NCBI GenBank assembly: GCA_934718065.1 | Contig: CAKUZR010000006.1 | Coordinates: 1 to 64,000 of the forward strand | Reading direction: 5' to 3' | Length of the DNA stretch: 64,000 nt | Source: an uncultured Treponema sp. | GTDB lineage: Bacteria > Spirochaetota > Spirochaetia > Treponematales > Treponemataceae | Position numbers and translations under genes: made by a program | Shown: positions 49,660 through 57,931 of the stretch, piece after piece | Layout: each line of letters opens with the position of its first letter | How positions within the stretch are numbered: the stretch's first letter is position 1 | Notes under the pieces: model-generated | Seen by the model: the letters and a program-made list of their open reading frames with translations, nothing else | Databases searched by the model: none | What the model was told of the DNA's origin: nothing

Positions 49660-50106
49660 TCAGACGGCGCTTGTTTGAACGGCATCCTTTACAATTTCAA
49701 GAAGAGCCGCTCCGTAAATGGCGAAAAGCACTAGAACAAACACAAGAGAAATAATTCCGATTGCAATGCTGATGATTGAGCAGATTATTCCGACTTTCGC
49801 ATAGTTGTTGCGCTTTTTGTGTTCTGAAATTTTTCCGAACACAAGCCCAAGAATTCCAAGAATCAGTTTTTCTCCAATCAGGGAAAAAATTCCAAGAACC
49901 ATTGAAATCGCTCCAAAAACAAGAAAATTGTCCTCGTTTTCGGAAAGAAAATCATCGTCTTTTTTGCTTTTGCCGCCGCCGTTGCCGCTGGTGTTGCCGA
50001 ATCCGCTTGCGTTTTCGTTTGTGTTTCCGCCGGCTTTTCCGTTGTTCTGGCTGTTCAAGTTTTCAGGATTGTACCACGGGCCTGAATCGTTGCTGTCTTG
50101 TGTCAT
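49660..50106 (-). CDS. Small DUF4190-like membrane protein
   Basis: 148 residues. An Asn/Gly-rich, probably disordered N-terminal ~55 residues precedes a charged K-K-D-D-D segment, then hydrophobic segments (~62-88 and ~105-135) joined by F-G-K-I-S-E-H-K-K-R-N-N-Y-A-K-V-G, a layout typical of DUF4190 proteins. No enzymatic motif. Function unknown. Confidence 0.65.
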   Translation of the reverse strand: MTQDSNDSGPWYNPENLNSQNNGKAGGNTNENASGFGNTSGNGGGKSKKDDDFLSENEDNFLVFGAISMVLGIFSLIGEKLILGILGLVFGKISEHKKRNNYAKVGIICSIISIAIGIISLVFVLVLFAIYGAALLEIVKDAVQTSAV

Positions 50107-50176
50107 AAAATCTCCGTAAAAATAAGGTGAATATTAACACCGCCAATATGAATTGCCAGGGTGTAAAATTTCCGCA

Positions 50177-50214
50177 CAAAAAAAGACCGGCGAATTCTTC
50201 TGAAAACACCGGTC
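50177..50214 (-). terminator. Terminator of pgi
   Basis: Minus strand: GACCGG (50209-50214) pairs with CCGGTC (50185-50190), followed by a run of at least seven T (50178-50184). Confidence 0.8.
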
Positions 50215-50228
50215 CTGAAAAAAATCTT

Positions 50229-51812
50229 CTATTTAATCAGCAGGCTTGCGTATTTTGCCAGAGCGGCTTCCATATTGTTTGAAAGAACCGCTTTCGCAAG
50301 TTTCTTGCCAAGCTGAACGCCTTCCTGGTCAAAACTGTTGATGTTCCATACGAATCCCTGGAACATAACTTTGTTTTCAAAGTGGGCAAGGAGCGCGCCA
50401 AGAGTTTTTGGTGTAAGCTGCTTTCCGTAAATCAGGCTGGAAGGTCGGTTTCCGGCAAAAGACTTGTTCGGGTCGGAATCCTTTTTTCCGCAGGCAAAAG
50501 CCACAATCTGAGCCACAACATTCGCGCAAAGTTTTGTCTGGCTTGTAGAGCCTTCAATTACAACATCTTTTCCAGTCTGGTTTTCGCTGAACGCAATGAA
50601 CTGGAGCGGAGTAACGTTTGTTCCCTGGTGCAAAAGCTGATAGAACGAATGCTGGCCGTTTGTTCCCGGCTCGCCGAAAATAACAGGGCCTGTAACATAG
50701 TCAATTTTTCCGCCGTCACGGTTCACAGATTTTCCGTTTGATTCCATGTCAAGCTGCTGAAGATGCGCCGGGAATCTTGAAAGCGCCTGTGAATACGGAA
50801 GAATCGCAGTCGCCGGATATTCCTGAACATTTCTTTCGTAGATTCCAATAAGAGCGTCCATCAGCGCTGGATTTTTTCGGATATCTTTTTCAGTCGCAGT
50901 CTTGTCTTCTGCCGCCGCGCCGTCAAGGAAATCTGCAAAAACTTTAGGTCCGAACGCGAGAGAAAGAACCGCTCCGCCAACGCCGGAAGTAGAAGAATAA
51001 CGTCCGCCGATGTAGTCATCCATATAGAAAGCCTGCATATAGTCAGGATTATGAGCCAGCGGCGAAGTTTCAGAAGTAACAGCAATCATGTGCTTTGAAA
51101 CGTCAAGACCTTCCTTTTTCAGGAAATCCTTCACAAAACTTTCGTTTGTAAGAGTTTCCAAAGTAGTTCCAGACTTTGAAACAAGAATAAAAATCGTATG
51201 CGCCAAATCCAGCGAAGCCACAACAGCCGCGCCGTCGTCAGGGTCAACATTTGAAATAAAATGCGCTTCCATCTTGAATGTTCCGTTCGCCTTCGCCCAG
51301 TTTTCCAAAGCCAGGTACATTGCCCGCGGACCCAAGTCAGAGCCGCCGATTCCAATCTGGCAGACCTGAGTATATTTTTCACCCTTTTCGTTCACAATTT
51401 TTCCGGAATGAACTTTTTCAGCAAAATCCGCAATTTTTTTCTGCTCATTTATATAAAAATCACGCTTGTTCTGGCCGTCCGCAATAACATCCTTTCCAAG
51501 CTGGCCGCGTGTAAGCTGGTGCAGAACCATTCGTTTTTCGCCGGTGTTCACAATTTCACCGTTGTAAAGAGCCTCGAATTTTTCAAGCAGCTGGGCTTCA
51601 TCAGACAAATCCTGCAAAGTTTTAAGAATCTGCTCGTTAACCTGCTTAGCGGCATAGTTGTAAGTCAATCCTTCTGCCATCGGTATTGAATATTCCTGGA
51701 TGCGTTTTACTGCATCAGCAGAAGAAAGCTCATCTGCAACAGAAACCATTCCCTTTAGGGAAAACAACTTCTTCCAAGAAGAAAGAGTGTCAGCATTTGA
51801 CCATGTAGCCAT
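50229..51812 (-). CDS. pgi: Glucose-6-phosphate isomerase
   Basis: 527 residues. Interconverts glucose 6-phosphate and fructose 6-phosphate, linking starch-derived glucose to glycolysis. PGI signature D-D-Y-I-G-G-R-Y-S-S-T-S-G-V-G-G, phosphate-binding S-K-S-G-T-T, catalytic Glu in G-T-N-G-Q-H-S-F-Y and the C-terminal Lys region around F-D-Q-E-G-V-Q-L-G-K. Single gene with its own terminator. Confidence 0.96.
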   Translation of the reverse strand: MATWSNADTLSSWKKLFSLKGMVSVADELSSADAVKRIQEYSIPMAEGLTYNYAAKQVNEQILKTLQDLSDEAQLLEKFEALYNGEIVNTGEKRMVLHQLTRGQLGKDVIADGQNKRDFYINEQKKIADFAEKVHSGKIVNEKGEKYTQVCQIGIGGSDLGPRAMYLALENWAKANGTFKMEAHFISNVDPDDGAAVVASLDLAHTIFILVSKSGTTLETLTNESFVKDFLKKEGLDVSKHMIAVTSETSPLAHNPDYMQAFYMDDYIGGRYSSTSGVGGAVLSLAFGPKVFADFLDGAAAEDKTATEKDIRKNPALMDALIGIYERNVQEYPATAILPYSQALSRFPAHLQQLDMESNGKSVNRDGGKIDYVTGPVIFGEPGTNGQHSFYQLLHQGTNVTPLQFIAFSENQTGKDVVIEGSTSQTKLCANVVAQIVAFACGKKDSDPNKSFAGNRPSSLIYGKQLTPKTLGALLAHFENKVMFQGFVWNINSFDQEGVQLGKKLAKAVLSNNMEAALAKYASLLIK

Positions 51813-52215
51813 TTTTGAAGCCTCGTTTATAAAAAAATGTCAATCCTAATCAATTGGATAAGAAAACTATAATAAATTTTCCGGTTTTTCACAATATAAA
51901 TGATAAAAGGGGGCAGGTCTTCCCCTCGTCGGCACTCCGTTGCCTCCTACCCCTTCTCCTAGGGGACACCCCTAAAACCCCGCTGGAGCATCGCACAAGA
52001 AAAATCGTTTAGCCTGAATGTCAAGTTTTTTGTGAAAAAAATAAAAGCGCAGGCAGATTTGCAGTTTGTGAAGATTTTTGGCGATTGAAGTATTTAAAGT
52101 GCGAAGCACCCGAATCAATACAAGCGCAAGCGCGAGCCAAATCCATCTGAGCGAACTGGAAATCTGCCGAAAGCGTTCTTTCAAAATTTGCAAAAAAACT
52201 TGAAATTAAGGGTGT
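51813..52215. other. Non-coding gap with GC-rich structured element
   Basis: No convincing gene. Positions ~51908-51985 are GC-rich and include a perfect hairpin TAGGGG-ACA-CCCCTA (51960-51974). Read on the minus strand this is a purine-rich sequence with AGGGGTGTCCCCT and GGGGTAGGAGGCAACGGAG. The remaining ~200 bases are AT-rich without clear signals. A 73-codon open frame on the minus strand has no coding look. Confidence 0.5.
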
Positions 52216-53454
52216 TTAGTTTATCAGAACAGGTTCTTCCCCGTGGAACGCTTTTTTCAAAAGAATCGGAACAATCATTGAAGAAATAATTATCAGAAGA
52301 ATTACCGGCGCAAAATATTTTGATTCAATAATTCCAACCGAAAGGCCTTTCTGCGCCACAATCAGCGCAACTTCGCCGCGGACCATCATTCCAAGCCCGA
52401 TTTTGTATGAATCTTTCCACGAAAATCCCAGCAGCTTCGATGTGCAGCCGCAGCCTACAAGTTTTGCAACGCAGCCGACCGCAACAAACGCAAGACTGAA
52501 CCATAAAAGCGAAAAATCCATTCCCGAAAGGTCTGTTTTTAGTCCGATTCCGGCAAAAAATATCGGGCTGAAAATCATATACGAGTTAATGTCAATTTTT
52601 TGTTCCATATAAGGAGCGTCTGTCAGCGAGCAGAAAACAACTCCGGCAATGTATGCGCCGGTAATATCAGCGATTCCAAAGAATTTTTCCGCCGCGTAGG
52701 CAAAAATCAGGGCGATTCCCAGTCCGTAAATCGGAATTCTCCTTGAATGTGGATGTCTTTTGTCGTACCATTTGAACACTCTGAAAACTATGAATCCAAA
52801 AATAATCGCCGCAATAAAAAACAGGATTGTCTTTCCCAGGGTTATTAAAATTCCGCCGGTTCCGGTGCTTATTCCAAGCACAACTGTAAGCGCAATGATT
52901 CCGAACACATCGTCAATAATCGCCGCGCTTACGATTGTCTGTCCAAGGTCAGTCTTTAAATGTCCAAGCTCCTTCAAGGTCGCCACGGAAATGCTCACGG
53001 AAGTTGCTGTAAGAATTGTTCCAATGAACATCGCCTTGTAAAACTGCGGAGTTCCAAATCCGTCAAATCCCCAGAAGCAAAGAGCCATAACAGTTCCAAG
53101 GGCAAGCGGAATCAAAACTCCGCAAAGCGCGATTACTGTTGACTTTATTCCGGATTTCGCGAGCGACTTTAAATTTGTTCCAAGCCCCGCGCTGAACATT
53201 ATCATTACAACTCCGATTTCGGAAACAAAAGAAATGAACCTGTCTGTCTCGCCGTACAACGAGCCTGAAGGATTTGAGCCGAAATTGCTGAACCAAGGCA
53301 GAAGCCTTAGCAGAAGCCCCGCGATAATCATTCCGGCAACCTGCGGAAATCCCACTTTTTTAGCCAAAGTTCCAAGGTACTTCGCCGCGATTACAATTAT
53401 TCCAACCGATACAAGAATCTGAAGCACGATTTCGCTGTTAGAAGCCTGTTCCAT
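52216..53454 (-). CDS. Cation/proton antiporter (CPA2, KefB/NapA-like)
   Basis: 412 residues with about twelve membrane segments. Motifs of the CPA2 family: F-P-Q-V-A-G-M-I-I-A-G-L near the start, the ion-binding unwound helix region I-I-D-D-V-F-G-I with two Asp, and I-T-G-A-Y-I-A-G-V. It lacks the C-terminal RCK/TrkA regulatory domain of KefB, so Na+/H+ or K+/H+ exchange is the likely role. Transcribed divergently from the next gene. Confidence 0.9.
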   Translation of the reverse strand: MEQASNSEIVLQILVSVGIIVIAAKYLGTLAKKVGFPQVAGMIIAGLLLRLLPWFSNFGSNPSGSLYGETDRFISFVSEIGVVMIMFSAGLGTNLKSLAKSGIKSTVIALCGVLIPLALGTVMALCFWGFDGFGTPQFYKAMFIGTILTATSVSISVATLKELGHLKTDLGQTIVSAAIIDDVFGIIALTVVLGISTGTGGILITLGKTILFFIAAIIFGFIVFRVFKWYDKRHPHSRRIPIYGLGIALIFAYAAEKFFGIADITGAYIAGVVFCSLTDAPYMEQKIDINSYMIFSPIFFAGIGLKTDLSGMDFSLLWFSLAFVAVGCVAKLVGCGCTSKLLGFSWKDSYKIGLGMMVRGEVALIVAQKGLSVGIIESKYFAPVILLIIISSMIVPILLKKAFHGEEPVLIN

Positions 53455-53499
53455 TTTAATTCTCCATAAAAAATAACTCTAAGTTCAATCTGAAAATTC

Positions 53500-53528
53500 A
53501 TTATACTGAATTGTCAAAAAAGTTTGAA
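53500..53528 (-). promoter_or_regulatory. Antiporter promoter (divergent, overlapping -35)
   Basis: Minus strand: TTCAAA (53523-53528), 17 bases, TATAAT (53500-53505). The -35 overlaps that of the plus-strand promoter at 53524-53552. Confidence 0.6.
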
Positions 53529-53552
53529 TTAACAACGTTATTAATTTATAAT
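53524..53552 (+). promoter_or_regulatory. Promoter of the 53572 gene
   Basis: TTGAAT (53524-53529), 17 bases, TATAAT (53547-53552). ATG 53557 would lie before or at the initiation site, so it cannot be the start; ATG 53572, behind TAGGAA, is used. Confidence 0.7.
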
Positions 53553-53571
53553 TTTTATGTTAGGAATTTTT

Positions 53572-55293
53572 ATGAACGACAATCAGCACAGAAGTTCATT
53601 CGACGAGCTTGTGGCAGGAATAAGCTCTGATGAACGAAAGTATTTGCTTGCAAAAATAAACCAGAACCGGGAACAGTCTTTTCCGCTGCTGCAGCCGTTG
53701 CGCGAGGAGGCGGACAATTTCACTTTGGACGCAAAACTCAGCTCGGAATCAATTCTGTATAAATTTTTTCTTTGGCTGCGCTCGCTTCTTTCAAAAAAGC
53801 AGAAAATTGAAATTTACAACGAAGATTTGATCGGCGGCCTTGCAAGGAAAATAAACAAAAATCATCCTGGAATTATAGATATGCCGAACGGTCTGATTCT
53901 TTCACTTTTTTTTGAAAAGCTGAAGGAGCTGAAAAATTCCGCGGATTTTTTCAAGCCGTATTTTGCTGTGTTCAACGAAAATCCGGGGAAATTTTATGTT
54001 TTCATGAGCACATTCATCGCGCCGGAAATCGCTTCCTCAATCAACTCCGAGGCCGACCCGTATTCAATTCCTTTTGAAAGGGAAGGCACGAAGGAAGTCC
54101 GGGCCTCTCTGCTGAAAAAAATGGATGAAATTCTAAAGGACATTCCGCAGAAAAGCCGGGCGGTAATGTACGACGCGGTAAAATCCGTGAACTGGCTGAA
54201 ACGTTTTTCCGAGCTTCCGTACACGCATTTTCTGGCTCAGTTTACGGCGATAATTTCAGAGGATTATACTTGTCCGTTTACAAATGCGCAGACAGATTTC
54301 GCCGCGTTTGCAAATGTTCTTGGCGAGGCGCGCTCAATTCCGAACGAGGCTCTTGAGGCGTTGTTCCTGTTTCCCCAGCGGAAAGGCGGTGCTTCCGTTG
54401 AGCTTGACCCGGACACTGAAAAATCAATGCGCGATTTTCTTTCAAAGTCTGCGGCGAGCATCTCGATGATTCAGATGTTCATTTCCACAGTTCCGCTTCT
54501 TGCGCTTGGAAAAGTTATTTTTTCTGATTATGAATGGCAGATTGACGGTTCAGGCGGCGCGGAGGACTGGTTTGTAAAATTCAAGGATGAATGGAAAATT
54601 GTTTTTGATGAGCGCTGGGAATCCTGGCTCCGCGACAGAAAAAAAAGCCAGCTCGCGGAAATTCTTCAGGAAAAATTTGGAATCAGCGAATTTCCTGAGC
54701 TTCCTTACCGTCCGTGGACAAAACTTTGGGGCGGCGTTCCGTTCCGCTGCGAAATGACCGGCGGATTTCTTTACTGGTTCGCAAATTTAAAATACGATGA
54801 AGTGATGGGAATTCTGAACGTTCTTGTTCTTGAAGGAGTTTTTCTGAACAACGACAACCGCGCGGAATTTTCAGAGGCGTTGAACCGATTCGCCGACATA
54901 AACCACCAGGTTCAGCTTTTCGGCGAATCCCTTGGTGAAAAAGGCTCTGTCGGAAGCGTTTTTGCAAAGCTGATTGCAGAGCACGTCCGCACCTTGAAAG
55001 GCCAGAATATGGTCAATTCAATGATTTTGAATGCGGAAACTTCTGTCCGGAACTGGGAAAGCGCCTTCTGCGACTGCTGCCGCACAATCGAGCGGGTCCT
55101 GAGCGGAATTCTTGACGATGAAAAATCCGATAAAAAATACGAGTCGATTCAAAATCTTATGACAATAAAAGGACGTGAAAACCGGGCGTACAGGGACAGC
55201 CTCCAGTCTGAAAGGGAACTGCTTCTGGAGTGCCGGAAAATTCTTGCGGAAATCGAGCCGCTTGATCTTCCTAAGGTTGAAAAGAAAAAATGA
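53572..55293 (+). CDS. Large spirochaetal protein of unknown function
   Basis: 573 residues, soluble, mostly helical, no signal peptide or catalytic motif. The N-terminus (F-D-E-L-V-A-G-I-S-S-D-E-R) and the following K-F-F-L-W-L-R-S-L-L-S segment recall the DUF5312 family known from treponemes, but I am unsure of that match. One C-terminal region (~490-500) has two close Cys (F-C-D-C-C). The stop overlaps the pgeF start, so the two are probably co-transcribed. Function not known. Confidence 0.7.
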   Translation: MNDNQHRSSFDELVAGISSDERKYLLAKINQNREQSFPLLQPLREEADNFTLDAKLSSESILYKFFLWLRSLLSKKQKIEIYNEDLIGGLARKINKNHPGIIDMPNGLILSLFFEKLKELKNSADFFKPYFAVFNENPGKFYVFMSTFIAPEIASSINSEADPYSIPFEREGTKEVRASLLKKMDEILKDIPQKSRAVMYDAVKSVNWLKRFSELPYTHFLAQFTAIISEDYTCPFTNAQTDFAAFANVLGEARSIPNEALEALFLFPQRKGGASVELDPDTEKSMRDFLSKSAASISMIQMFISTVPLLALGKVIFSDYEWQIDGSGGAEDWFVKFKDEWKIVFDERWESWLRDRKKSQLAEILQEKFGISEFPELPYRPWTKLWGGVPFRCEMTGGFLYWFANLKYDEVMGILNVLVLEGVFLNNDNRAEFSEALNRFADINHQVQLFGESLGEKGSVGSVFAKLIAEHVRTLKGQNMVNSMILNAETSVRNWESAFCDCCRTIERVLSGILDDEKSDKKYESIQNLMTIKGRENRAYRDSLQSERELLLECRKILAEIEPLDLPKVEKKK

Positions 55294-56099
55294 CATTTGT
55301 AGATTTAGAGCCGCTTGTCTCAGAAAAAAATTATGCAGTTTCGCGTTTTGCAAGAAATGGAAAAACCGCCCAGGAGCCGTCTGTCTGGGGAATGACAGTC
55401 CGTGCCGCCGGCTCAATGCGTTTCCGCTGGAATGAAGAAAATCCCGCGCGCGAAAAGCTTCTTTCCGAAATTGCGTTTCCCCGCGCCGCGGTTTCAGTTC
55501 AGCTTGACCATACAAAAATTGTCTATTCAATAGAAGAAAAAGATGAAATTTTTCAGAAAATCGGTGACGGAATTATAACCCGCAACAAAAATCTTATGCC
55601 GGTTGTTACGGTTGCCGACTGTATGCCGATTTATTTTTCAGACAATGAAACTGGATTTTTTGGAGTTGTTCATTCCGGGTGGAAGGGAACGGGAATTGCC
55701 GCGGAAGCAATAAATCTGGCTGAAAAAAAATACGGCGCAAGAAGAGAAAATATCGCGGTCGCTCTAGGCGCGCACATAAGAAACTGCTGTTATATAGTAA
55801 ATAAGGAGCGCGCTGATTATTTTTCAAGGAATTTCACGGCGGAATGTGTTGAGCCGTTGAAGGACGGCGAATTCCCTCTTGAAGGAGCGGCTTCCGGCTG
55901 GAACAGCGGCTCCGGACAGCTTTTCAGGCTTTCCTTGGAAAAGGCGAATCTTGCGGTTCTTGAAAAAGCTGGAATCCGGGACGAAAATATTGTCATCGCA
56001 AAAAACTGCACCTGCCACAATTCGCTGTTCGGCTCAAACCGGCGCGAAACCAGCATTGGAAAAACTTTTACGGTCCAGGCGGCATTTGTAAAATCTTGA
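55290..56099 (+). CDS. pgeF: PgeF/YfiH laccase-domain purine nucleosidase-like enzyme
   Basis: 269 residues of the YfiH/LACC1 family (peptidoglycan editing factor, also shown to act on adenosine and other purine nucleosides). Zinc ligands are in V-V-H-S-G-W-K-G (His) and T-V-A-D-C-M-P (Cys), with the C-terminal C-T-C-H-N motif. Starts in the four-base overlap ATGA with the upstream gene. The N-terminal ~60 residues are diverged. Confidence 0.9.
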   Translation: MTFVDLEPLVSEKNYAVSRFARNGKTAQEPSVWGMTVRAAGSMRFRWNEENPAREKLLSEIAFPRAAVSVQLDHTKIVYSIEEKDEIFQKIGDGIITRNKNLMPVVTVADCMPIYFSDNETGFFGVVHSGWKGTGIAAEAINLAEKKYGARRENIAVALGAHIRNCCYIVNKERADYFSRNFTAECVEPLKDGEFPLEGAASGWNSGSGQLFRLSLEKANLAVLEKAGIRDENIVIAKNCTCHNSLFGSNRRETSIGKTFTVQAAFVKS

Positions 56100-56115
56100 A
56101 AGTGAAAAAATTCAT

Positions 56116-56144
56116 TTTACATTTTTGCTTACCTAGTTTAATAT
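56116..56144 (+). promoter_or_regulatory. Promoter of malQ
   Basis: TTTACA (56116-56121), 17 bases, TAATAT (56139-56144). ATG 56154 follows after nine bases with no ribosome site, leaving a leader of only a few nucleotides. Confidence 0.5.
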
Positions 56145-56153
56145 TTAGTAACT

Positions 56154-57743
56154 ATGAAAAGAAGCAGTGGTATTTTGATGCACCCGACATCATTTGCGGG
56201 AACGCCTGGTATTGGCACGCTTGGAAAGGCTGCCTATGAATTTGTTGATTGGCTTGAATCTGCACATCAGACTTTGTGGCAGATTCTTCCTATTGGTCCT
56301 ACAGGATATGGGGATTCTCCTTATGCGTCTTTTTCTACACACGCAGGAAATCCTTTGCTGATTGATCTTGACCGTCTTGTTGAAAAAGGCTGGGCAGACA
56401 AAAATGACATTATTCCTGCTGACTACATAAAAAATGAAGGGCCGGTTGAGTACGGCTCGGTTGTCTGGTGGAAAATGCCGGTTTTGTTCAAATGCGCATC
56501 TTATTTTCAGAAGAACTGCTCAAAAGCTGACAGAGTTGCTTATGAAGCGTTCAAAAATGACAATTCCGAATGGCTTGACAACTATGCGAATTTCACGAGC
56601 ATCAAGCAGTTCTATGATGCAAAGGCTGAAAAAGAAGGCGTTAGCGGCATTTCTCAGATGTGGAACGCTTACTGGCCGAAAGATTTGGCTGCCTGCGACC
56701 CTTCTGCTGTTTCAAAGTGGAACGCTGAGCACACAGAAAATATTGAGCAGATAAAAACCATCCAGTTTTTCTTTTCTGAGCAGTGGTTCTCTGTAAAAAA
56801 ATATGCGAATGAAAAAGGCGTCTCGCTGATTGGCGATATTCCGATTTTCGTTGCGGCTGATTCCGCTGACGTCTGGGCGAACCAGAAATTCTTCCAGCTT
56901 GATAAAAACGGAATTCCGCTGAAAGTTGCGGGAGTTCCGCCGGATTATTTTTCTGCTACCGGCCAGCTCTGGGGAAATCCTCTGTACGACTGGGACGCAA
57001 TGAAAAAAGACAATTATTCATGGTGGGTAAAGCGCACAAAAAGAATGACAGAGCTTGTTGATGTTGTGCGCATCGATCACTTCCGCGGTTTTGAGGCGTA
57101 CTGGTCAATTCCTTACGGCGATCCAACTGCTGTGAATGGAAAATGGATTCCAGGACCGAACATTGAGCTTTTCAACGCGATCAAAAAGGCGCTTGGAACG
57201 CTTCCGATTATTGCGGAGGATTTGGGTGTTATTACAGACGGAGTTAGAAAGCTCCGCGATGACGCTGGTTTCCCGGGAATGAAAGTTCTTCAGTTCGCGT
57301 TTGATCCGAATGAGGCTGGAAGCCAGGGAATGGTCAACGCGTTCCTGCCGCACATGTATCCGCAGAATTCAGTTGTTTATACTGGAACTCACGATAACGA
57401 CACAATGCAGGGCTGGCTGGACAGCGCTTCCGACGCAGCTGTAAAAATCGCCGCTGAATATGCTTTCGGACGCAAAATGACAGAGTCTGAGGCAAGAGCT
57501 CTTTCTGACAATGGAAAGCTCTGCCGCGAGATAATCCGGCTTGCTGTTGCTTCCACAGCGGACTACGCGGTTATTCCAATGCAGGATATTCTTGGTCTTG
57601 GCGCGGAAGCCAGAATGAACACACCTAATACTTTGGGCGGAACAAACTGGGGATGGCGAATTGCTCCGGACGGCCTGAAGAAAGAAGATGCGGAATTCCT
57701 TGCGTTTATTTCAGACTTGTATGGAAGAAACATAAAGAAATAG
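56154..57743 (+). CDS. malQ: 4-alpha-glucanotransferase (amylomaltase)
   Basis: 529 residues of GH77. Transfers alpha-1,4-glucan units between maltodextrins and releases glucose, so imported starch fragments can be used. Motifs: opening S-S-G-I-L-M-H-P-T-S, P-I-G-P-T-G-Y-G-D-S-P-Y, nucleophile region I-D-H-F-R-G-F, acid/base I-A-E-D-L-G-V-I, and T-H-D-N-D-T near the end. Length typical of bacterial MalQ. Followed by a terminator, then the MalE-type gene. Confidence 0.96.
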   Translation: MKRSSGILMHPTSFAGTPGIGTLGKAAYEFVDWLESAHQTLWQILPIGPTGYGDSPYASFSTHAGNPLLIDLDRLVEKGWADKNDIIPADYIKNEGPVEYGSVVWWKMPVLFKCASYFQKNCSKADRVAYEAFKNDNSEWLDNYANFTSIKQFYDAKAEKEGVSGISQMWNAYWPKDLAACDPSAVSKWNAEHTENIEQIKTIQFFFSEQWFSVKKYANEKGVSLIGDIPIFVAADSADVWANQKFFQLDKNGIPLKVAGVPPDYFSATGQLWGNPLYDWDAMKKDNYSWWVKRTKRMTELVDVVRIDHFRGFEAYWSIPYGDPTAVNGKWIPGPNIELFNAIKKALGTLPIIAEDLGVITDGVRKLRDDAGFPGMKVLQFAFDPNEAGSQGMVNAFLPHMYPQNSVVYTGTHDNDTMQGWLDSASDAAVKIAAEYAFGRKMTESEARALSDNGKLCREIIRLAVASTADYAVIPMQDILGLGAEARMNTPNTLGGTNWGWRIAPDGLKKEDAEFLAFISDLYGRNIKK

Positions 57744-57777
57744 CAAAATTTTCAGTTCATCGTTTCTGATTCAGGAA

Positions 57778-57814
57778 AATGGATTTCAGAGAATTTCTGG
57801 AATCCATTTTTTTT
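57778..57814 (+). terminator. Terminator of malQ
   Basis: Stem AATGGATT (57778-57785) with AATCCATT (57801-57808), inner region further paired, followed by eight T in all (57807-57814). Confidence 0.85.
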
Positions 57815-57864
57815 GTCCTGAAAATTTCCTTCCGCTTTGAAAAAATCTTATTTTCATATTTTTT

Positions 57865-57893
57865 TTGACAAATCAATATAGTGGGCTTAGAAT
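57865..57893 (+). promoter_or_regulatory. Promoter of the maltodextrin transporter operon
   Basis: Consensus TTGACA (57865-57870), 17 bases, TAGAAT (57888-57893). Spacer plus -10 (ATAGTGGGCTTAGAATT) nearly repeats the corresponding part of the promoter at 10697, suggesting shared control with the starch lipoproteins. Confidence 0.8.
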
Positions 57894-57931
57894 TATTTCA
57901 TATATAAAGATTATCTTTTACGGAGGATTTA

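Noticed and set aside
51972..52193. 73-codon minus-strand frame in the gap before the antiporter gene
   Set aside because: No ribosome site or family resemblance, unusual composition, and it overlaps the GC-rich structured element.
53557..53559. Upstream ATG for the 53572 gene
   Set aside because: It lies only four bases past the TATAAT box, before or at the initiation site, while ATG 53572 has a ribosome site.
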